12,287 bases of DNA, from assembly GCA_012838685.1 (NCBI GenBank), contig DUOU01000172.1, positions 1-12,287 on the forward strand. The letters are read 5' to 3'. Positions 7,692 to 12,287 of the stretch are shown one piece after another. The notes below the pieces were generated by a model that saw only the letters and a program-made list of their open reading frames with translations, was not told where the DNA came from and ran no database searches. Source of the DNA: Bacteroidota bacterium. GTDB taxonomy: Bacteria > Bacteroidota > Bacteroidia > Bacteroidales > VadinHA17. Position numbers and translations under genes: made by a program. Position 1 is the stretch's first letter, and each line of letters opens with the position of its first letter.

Positions 7692-8463
7692 ACTCCAGTT
7701 TAAGGTTCCTTATCAGGGCATTTTTTCCGGCCAGAGCCGGATTACCGTCAGTATCGAACAAATATCCATAAATTACGGCTACAGGTCGTTCCCTCTTTTC
7801 TATGGGTACAATGAAATGGTAGATGTTCCCATCTTTGATATAAAATAGGGTTGTGATGAATTTCGGTTCCAAATCCCGTTCTATGCCCACGGATTGGCGC
7901 ATCCACAAAGAGAGGTGGGGCTTAAATGTGGGATCTGACGGATCGACCCTGACGTCAAAAGATAAGTTATATTTGCCCTCCGACATTATTTGTCGCTCAA
8001 AATAGCCCCTATCTTCGTTATCTTCAGCCGGAAACCTGAACTCGGTTTTTGTAAGCTCTTCTGTTCTGGCATTATCAATGACCATTACCCTCTCTTCGGT
8101 GATAGCGGCCTCTTTGGCGGATAGCTCCCCAAGGAACGAGTCATAAAACTTCTCCAGTTTTTTTGTCTTGTGGATAAAATAGTAACGACCGGTGTTCTCC
8201 ACCATCTCACGGGAATATCCATATTTTTCATATATACTTTCATACACGGCAAGAGAATCACTTTCAGCGAACATATCGCCAACATCGGCAAATCCCAGGA
8301 TACCCTTGCTTATATGGAGATCTTTCAGTATCCTATAAAAGGTCTTTTCAGGAACAAGTTCCTCTTTGGAGCAGGAGACAAAACCAACAGCCAACGCCAG
8401 GGAAAAAGTTATAATGCCCCCACAGGTCGCGAAAAATCCGGATCTATTCTTCCTTTCCATCAT
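7678..8463 (-). CDS. Probable lipoprotein, DUF4296-like
   Basis: A 261-residue protein with a basic N-terminus, a hydrophobic stretch (about 9-28) and a lipobox-like F-V-S-C with the acylated cysteine at 31, so probably exported and lipid-anchored. The part after the cysteine (VPEKTFYRILKDLHISKGIL, about 37-56, and the Y-G-Y-S-R-E and F-Y-D-S-F segments up to about 113) resembles DUF4296, a Bacteroidetes-restricted domain of unknown function. The remaining 140 residues look beta-rich and end in LEYVPQ. The charged S-K-E-E after the cysteine could act as a Bacteroidetes surface-export signal, which is inference. Two adjacent ATG codons (8463 and 8460) are possible starts. The gene overlaps the permease gene by 20 bases and the amidohydrolase gene by 14 bases. 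Confidence 0.7.
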   Translation of the reverse strand: MMERKNRSGFFATCGGIITFSLALAVGFVSCSKEELVPEKTFYRILKDLHISKGILGFADVGDMFAESDSLAVYESIYEKYGYSREMVENTGRYYFIHKTKKLEKFYDSFLGELSAKEAAITEERVMVIDNARTEELTKTEFRFPAEDNEDRGYFERQIMSEGKYNLSFDVRVDPSDPTFKPHLSLWMRQSVGIERDLEPKFITTLFYIKDGNIYHFIVPIEKRERPVAVIYGYLFDTDGNPALAGKNALIRNLKLEYVPQ

Positions 8464-9679
8464 CAGAGAGATGTTTTTTTGTCAGGTATCTTACCGGATA
8501 CCAGGCGGCTACATAGCCAATCAACAATACTGTGGAGGGTACTATAATAAAATCAACCAGTTTCAACGCGATAGGGTATGAATCTATCAGCAATGTTTCA
8601 CTATTAAACTTCACCAACCCGAATGTCTGTTGCAACCAGCAAACCACAAACCCGGCAACAACACCTATTATCGCGCCAAGAATGGATATCATCCACCCCT
8701 CAAACAGAAATATTTTACGGATCAGGTTTTTGTCGGCTCCAAGACTTTTGAGTATCTCTACATCCCTCCTCTTCTCGATTATGTGCATTGTAAGTGATCC
8801 GATGATATTAAACGAGGCTATGATCAAAATTAGCGTAAGTATAAGAAAAATGGCCATTCTCTCGGATTTCATCACCTTGTAGTACAACTCTTGCTGCTCA
8901 AATCTGTTCTGAATCTTGAAACCATCGCCGAAGATTTTATTTATGTCGCTTCGAACAGCGCTCTCCCCTGCTTTGGGCTGGAGTTTGATATCAATAGATG
9001 TGATTCCCCCCTCATTCTCTATCAACTCTCTTACAAAATCCAACGGCATAAAAACATACCGCGAATCATACGACTGCTCTACCTGAAAGATCGCGGAAGG
9101 GTAAATATACTCCCTGTGAAAAGAACTCTCGGGATTAAGCGTGGTTGTTGCCGCGCTCTTATCGGGCACATAAATAAAGAGGGGATTGATAAAGTTGAGC
9201 CGCATCCCCAGATACTGCGCCACCCCTACCCCGGGCACACAATATGGTGTGCCGGTTTCGTTGCGCAGTACATACTCTCCATCCCATAAGGCCTCTTTTA
9301 TACCTGTTACCTCATCGTAATTATCATCTACTCCCTTGATGGTCGCGATAAACTGTCGATCGTCGTACCTCAGCAGAGCGTTCTCCTCAAGGGTCAATGA
9401 GTAGGCGGCCACTCCGCCAACTTTCGACAAAAGTTGAAGCTTAACGCTATCAACCCGGAAACTTTTTCCCTCAACAGCGGTAATTTTCAGTTCGGGGTCA
9501 AATGTGTTGAATATTGAAGAGACCATCAGCTCCAGACCGTTGAATACCGAAAGGACAATAATAAGCGCCATGGTTCCCACCGCTACACCGGCCACGGAAA
9601 TGGCCGAAATAATATTTATCGCGTTACGCGATTTTTTCGCGAAGAGATATCTTTTTGCTATGTACAGGGAGAGTCTCAC
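8444..9679 (-). CDS. LolC/LolE-family ABC transporter permease
   Basis: A 411-residue inner-membrane permease of the FtsX/MacB-type ABC superfamily, resembling LolC/LolE, which with the ATPase LolD releases outer-membrane lipoproteins from the inner membrane. The N-terminus (LSLYIAKRYLFAKKSRNAIN) and first membrane helix at about 22-47 with a GxxxG-like VAGVAVGTMAL run are characteristic. A large periplasmic domain (about 50-270) follows, then three helices near 277-298, 318-345 and 368-393. The coupling segment RRDVEILKSLGADKNLIRKIF (about 308-328) is typical of the family. The start is GTG at 9679, 18 bases after the methyltransferase stop. No LolD-like ATPase is encoded in the window. Whether the substrate is lipoproteins is inferred from the family. 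Confidence 0.87.
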   Translation of the reverse strand: MRLSLYIAKRYLFAKKSRNAINIISAISVAGVAVGTMALIIVLSVFNGLELMVSSIFNTFDPELKITAVEGKSFRVDSVKLQLLSKVGGVAAYSLTLEENALLRYDDRQFIATIKGVDDNYDEVTGIKEALWDGEYVLRNETGTPYCVPGVGVAQYLGMRLNFINPLFIYVPDKSAATTTLNPESSFHREYIYPSAIFQVEQSYDSRYVFMPLDFVRELIENEGGITSIDIKLQPKAGESAVRSDINKIFGDGFKIQNRFEQQELYYKVMKSERMAIFLILTLILIIASFNIIGSLTMHIIEKRRDVEILKSLGADKNLIRKIFLFEGWMISILGAIIGVVAGFVVCWLQQTFGLVKFNSETLLIDSYPIALKLVDFIIVPSTVLLIGYVAAWYPVRYLTKKHLSDDGKEE

Positions 9680-9697
9680 CGATAGTCGACAAAAAAA

Positions 9698-10504
9698 TTA
9701 TACCTTTTTTCGGGCAAGCACCAGCAGCCCCGTTCCCGCTTCATGGTCGATCCACAAATCCAATCCGTTCAATATAAAACAGAAAGGCAGAACGACGATA
9801 TAATAAAAAGGAAGGACAATATAAGCAAGTTTTGTAACCCCCAACAAAACCAAAGGCACCTTCATTGAAAGGTACCATGAGATTTTTCCGGGCCTGCCGT
9901 AAGTGTATTTAACCTCTATATCACTGAACCCAGCCTTTCCAAGTTTTTCGGTTATCTCGGGTTTTGAGTACCCGCCGCGAACATGCTCCTCGATAAACGA
10001 TTCGTTGTCGTGTAGATCCGACCCTCCCATATCCGAAGGGGCAGAGATCATAAGGAGGCCGTTACTTCTCATCGAGTCGTAAAAATTCCTGAAAACCTTT
10101 TCATCCTCCAGAATATGTTCCATAACGTCAACCGATAAAATAAAATCGTAGTTGTCGGCTTCCGTAAAATCCCGGAGATCCGCGACCCTGAAAGCAACCC
10201 TTCCGGAAAGTCCCATTTTATCGAAAAACTCTGTAGAATCCGCTATCTGCTCCCTATTGATGTCGATGCCGGTAATTTTCCATCCCCTGTTTTTTCTCGC
10301 CATGCGCCATACATACTGACCCAACCCCGATCCGGCATCCAACACGTTGGCATTAGCGGGTAGTCGCTCGGCTATTTTTTTCAGGGCCCTTTTTATGTGC
10401 CAGGCCCGAAGAAGGAGCAGGTCGAGCAACGAATAGAACAACCTCCTCATAAGGGGTTTTCGGAATGTTCTGTTCAACAACTCTTTTACCGGCTCGTACC
10501 TCAT
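9698..10504 (-). CDS. Class I SAM-dependent methyltransferase with C-terminal membrane segment
   Basis: A 268-residue methyltransferase of the Rossmann-like class I fold. The SAM-binding motif I is VLDAGSGLGQY at 54-64, followed by the acidic residue at the end of strand 2 (GIDIN, 79-83), motif II/III around ADLRDF (108-113), and FILSVDVMEHI (121-131), as in UbiE/type-11 methyltransferases. A conserved-looking EEHVRGGYS segment (172-180) resembles membrane-lipid or O-methyltransferase relatives. The C-terminus has two hydrophobic stretches (about 216-232 and 234-247), so it may dock on or cross the membrane. The substrate is unknown. The ATG at 10504 is four bases after the rbfA stop and the permease gene follows after 18 bases, so it is likely part of the same operon. 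Confidence 0.82.
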   Translation of the reverse strand: MRYEPVKELLNRTFRKPLMRRLFYSLLDLLLLRAWHIKRALKKIAERLPANANVLDAGSGLGQYVWRMARKNRGWKITGIDINREQIADSTEFFDKMGLSGRVAFRVADLRDFTEADNYDFILSVDVMEHILEDEKVFRNFYDSMRSNGLLMISAPSDMGGSDLHDNESFIEEHVRGGYSKPEITEKLGKAGFSDIEVKYTYGRPGKISWYLSMKVPLVLLGVTKLAYIVLPFYYIVVLPFCFILNGLDLWIDHEAGTGLLVLARKKV

Positions 10505-10508
10505 TGTA

Positions 10509-10853
10509 TCAGGATTTAAGAAGCTTGTCGATCTTATCTATATAATCCTGGCTATCGTCAAGATAAAAAACCAGTTCTGGAACAATACGCAGTTGCGACC
10601 TGACTTTTTGTCCCAGTTCAAAACGGATCTTACCGGTATTTGCCTGCATAGCCTTAATGTCTTCCTCCTGGTTATCGGATGGGAAAAAACTCAAATAGAC
10701 CCTGGCTATGGAGAGATCGGGGGTAATCCTGACCTTTGTCACCGAAACTATCTTGCCAGGGACAATCTCCCCGACCTTTAACGTCAAAATCCCGGCAATA
10801 TCCTTTTGGATCAATCGGGATACCTTTTTTTGTCTTGTTGATTCTCCTTCCAC
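10509..10853 (-). CDS. rbfA: Ribosome-binding factor A
   Basis: A small (114 residues) KH-fold protein that binds the 30S subunit and assists late 16S rRNA maturation, important at low temperature. Family hallmarks in order: TRQKKVSRLIQKDIAGIL at 6-23, the V-T-K-V-R-I-T-P-D-L-S segment at about 39-49, I-A-R-V-Y-L-S-F-F, then GQKVRSQLRIVPELVFYLDD at 80-99 and the C-terminal I-D-K-L-L. The start is GTG at 10853; the frame upstream reaches a stop after seven codons with no ATG, so no other start is likely. It appears to head a minus-strand operon running through the methyltransferase, permease, lipoprotein and amidohydrolase genes. Confidence 0.93.
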   Translation of the reverse strand: MEGESTRQKKVSRLIQKDIAGILTLKVGEIVPGKIVSVTKVRITPDLSIARVYLSFFPSDNQEEDIKAMQANTGKIRFELGQKVRSQLRIVPELVFYLDDSQDYIDKIDKLLKS

Positions 10854-10929
10854 TTTTTTATTTTTTTTATTTACTTTTTATACGGCCACCTGTGTGGTAT
10901 GATATGATGCCGCGACCCAAACTGATCCG

Positions 10930-10937
10930 CAAAGTTA
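10930..10937 (-). promoter_or_regulatory. Candidate Bacteroidetes-type -7 box upstream of rbfA (TAACTTTG)
   Basis: TAACTTTG on the minus strand matches the Bacteroidetes -7 consensus TAnnTTTG. It lies about 76 bases upstream of the rbfA GTG and downstream of the terminator that closes the GH16-like gene, which is where a promoter for the rbfA operon should be. The -33 element is poor (a TTTC about 24 bases upstream). Confidence 0.4.
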
Positions 10938-10991
10938 TTCTTTTTTTGTCCTCTTTCAGCGGAAACACTGTTTAGGTGCCGGGCCATCGAC

Positions 10992-11019
10992 AAAAAAGAG
11001 GACACCTACGGCATCCTCT
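10992..11019 (-). terminator. Rho-independent terminator after the GH16-like gene
   Basis: Read on the minus strand, AGAGGATGCC, loop GTA, then GGTGTCCTCT form a ten-base-pair stem (eight Watson-Crick pairs and two G-T wobbles) directly followed by a run of five further T residues. It begins 25 bases after the TAA of the GH16-like gene, on the same strand, and is the clearest intrinsic terminator in the window. It isolates that gene from rbfA. Confidence 0.8.
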
Positions 11020-11044
11020 AATTATATATCGACAAGAAAGCGGA

Positions 11045-12287
11045 TTACTGTTCGTAAACCCTTATCCAATCTATCTCCATAGTGGTCATGCCACCTATTG
11101 GTTTGTCAAGTCCACCGGAAAAGACAACATACATAGGTTCTTGTGGCACTTTTGTGGTTACCGTTTTTATGACGGTATCGTTGATTTTCCAGACAAGCTT
11201 GTCGGCGCTCCATTCCAGTGAGTATATAAAGAAATCACCGGCATATTTAGCTCCGATTGTCGCCTTGATTTTCTCGCCGGGAGCGGGGAACAGATTACAC
11301 GACACTTTGCCGGATTCGGAACGACAAACATCTATGTGCGGGGTAATTTTATCGGATAACATCCAAAAGGCGTTTTTTGTATTGGGATCGCCAAGTTTAA
11401 CCTTGGCCTTGAAAGTACCGTATTTCTGGCGAAAACTGGTGGCGCTGTTTATAATACCGGAGGTAAACGCGAATTCTTTCGTCGAAAAACCGTTTTTGGC
11501 GGACCATACCTTACCCGTTACTTTTTGGGGTTTGGTAATGATTTTCAGAACACTGTTCTTTACCTCAAAATTGCCGCTTTCCGTGTAAGACTGAAGATCC
11601 GATTCAACCGAATATCTGTCATGTAACAGTTTATCTCCCCAGTAATAGTTGGTCAGCCACACTTTTGTGTTGAGTGAAGTTCCGTCAAACTCATCGCTAA
11701 AGGTAAGTTTCCTGCTTTTCAGTTCATCAAATTTATTTGAATCCTTTGTCTTGAAATACCAAATGATATCGGCATCTTTCGCCAAAAAGTTGTACTCCTC
11801 CAACTGTTTGAACATTTCGGTCTTTTCAAACCGTTTCTTGTCGGTCAAATACTCCTTCTCTTTTTTGAAATCGGCCGACTCCACCAACTCCTTCAGTTCG
11901 TTGAACCTGGAAAGTTTGGCTGAACCATCAATATTCAAAAAGTTGGAATAGGCCTTTGACTTTTTGAATTTATAATAGCCTTTGATCTCGTCACTTTTCC
12001 CGAGATATTTATACTCTTCCAGTTTTTTTGAGTCGGCGCTTCCCTTGAACTCCTTGGACTTCATCTTCTGCTTGAAATCGAATGAGTTGATCTCTTCGCC
12101 CAGTTTTTCGAAATCCGCGATTTTCCCGGACCCATCCATTTTCTGGAAATCCTTCAATTCCGAGGAAGCCAATGTTTTAAAATATAGGGTCATCTCCTTG
12201 GATTTAACCATGGAGTTAAACTCTTTTTCCCTGGAAAAGATCTCGGAGTCTTTGTAATTAAGTGACTCTATCTCCTTCTTTTTCCTG
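11045..12287 (-). CDS. Repeat-stalk protein with catalytically altered GH16-like domain (5' truncated by window edge)
   Basis: The frame is open to the window edge (413 residues seen), so the Met at 12211 is internal; any signal peptide lies outside. Numbered from that Met, about 170 residues are tandem repeats rich in Lys/Glu/Phe/Tyr, then residues 169-388 form a GH16-like beta-sandwich: LTFSDEFDG at 169-177, YGTFKAKVKL, AFWML, YSLEW and a closing MEIDWIRVYE. In active GH16 enzymes (laminarinase, agarase, lichenase and others) the motif is ExDxxE or ExDxE; here it is H292-I-D294-V-C-R297, so nucleophile and acid/base glutamates are both replaced. The only cysteines seen, 296 and 305, flank this spot and could form a disulfide, which would suit an exported protein. 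Hydrolysis is unlikely; glycan binding is the inference. A terminator follows the gene. Confidence 0.78.
   Translation of the reverse strand, partial: RKKKEIESLNYKDSEIFSREKEFNSMVKSKEMTLYFKTLASSELKDFQKMDGSGKIADFEKLGEEINSFDFKQKMKSKEFKGSADSKKLEEYKYLGKSDEIKGYYKFKKSKAYSNFLNIDGSAKLSRFNELKELVESADFKKEKEYLTDKKRFEKTEMFKQLEEYNFLAKDADIIWYFKTKDSNKFDELKSRKLTFSDEFDGTSLNTKVWLTNYYWGDKLLHDRYSVESDLQSYTESGNFEVKNSVLKIITKPQKVTGKVWSAKNGFSTKEFAFTSGIINSATSFRQKYGTFKAKVKLGDPNTKNAFWMLSDKITPHIDVCRSESGKVSCNLFPAPGEKIKATIGAKYAGDFFIYSLEWSADKLVWKINDTVIKTVTTKVPQEPMYVVFSGGLDKPIGGMTTMEIDWIRVYEQ
11711..12286 (-). repeat. Tandem protein repeats of about 70 residues
   Basis: Two full units (12190-11984, 69 residues; 11983-11765, 73 residues) lie between the tail of an earlier unit (12286-12191) and the start of a later one (11764-11711). 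Each begins with an aromatic Y-F/Y-K pair, has K-M/I-D-G-S-G/A-K-I/L near position 18, and ends with L-E-E-Y-N/K-F/Y-L-A/G-K and a D/E-I pair. The 32-residue tail of the first partial unit aligns without gaps to the end of the second full unit. The units run straight into the GH16-like domain. I do not recognise the repeat family. Confidence 0.7.

Noticed and set aside
12209..12211. ATG as the start of the GH16-like gene
   Set aside because: The frame stays open to the window edge and the upstream codons align with the repeat units, so this Met is internal.
1..12287. Defence system, prophage, insertion sequence, CRISPR array or RNA gene
   Set aside because: Reading both strands showed no transposase, integrase, nuclease, direct-repeat array, tRNA cloverleaf or rRNA segment; gaps between genes are short.

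Overview
The window looks like chromosome from a member of the Bacteroidetes, probably Bacteroidales. The evidence is a DUF4296-type lipoprotein gene, a LolC/E-type permease encoded in a biosynthetic/housekeeping cluster, promoter -7 boxes of the form TAnnTTTG, mostly absent Shine-Dalgarno sequences, and A-rich leaders. This is a judgement from family resemblance; the genus cannot be named. No tRNA, rRNA, CRISPR array, insertion sequence or phage gene was seen, and no gene-free stretch exceeds about 190 bases.

Plus-strand block (1-4373): the 3' end of ileS (isoleucyl-tRNA synthetase), then after a 136-base gap asnS (asparaginyl-tRNA synthetase), rpoN (sigma-54) 35 bases further on, and a PAP2-like membrane phosphatase gene that overlaps the rpoN stop codon by one base. 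The gap after ileS shows no convincing promoter or terminator. asnS, rpoN and the phosphatase gene look like one transcription unit.

Minus-strand block (4406-10853, read from high to low coordinates): rbfA, a membrane-anchored SAM methyltransferase, a LolC/E-type ABC permease, a DUF4296-like lipoprotein, a deaminase-type amidohydrolase, a radical SAM protein and a GT28-like glycosyltransferase. The first five are joined by gaps of 4 and 18 bases and overlaps of 20 and 14 bases, as in a translationally coupled operon. A 69-base gap with a candidate promoter precedes the radical SAM gene, so the last two genes may be partly independent. A second candidate promoter lies upstream of rbfA. The cluster mixes ribosome maturation, lipoprotein/envelope transport and small-molecule chemistry; no single pathway is evident.

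Minus-strand gene at the right edge (11045-12287, 5' end outside the window): the most unusual item. It encodes tandem repeats of about 70 residues rich in Lys, Glu, Phe and Tyr, followed by a GH16-type (laminarinase-like) beta-sandwich domain. The usual catalytic ExDxxE motif of that domain reads HIDVCR, so both catalytic glutamates are replaced. The only two cysteines in the visible protein sit beside this position. The likely reading is a non-catalytic, carbohydrate-binding relative of GH16 on a repeat stalk. A strong intrinsic terminator follows the gene.
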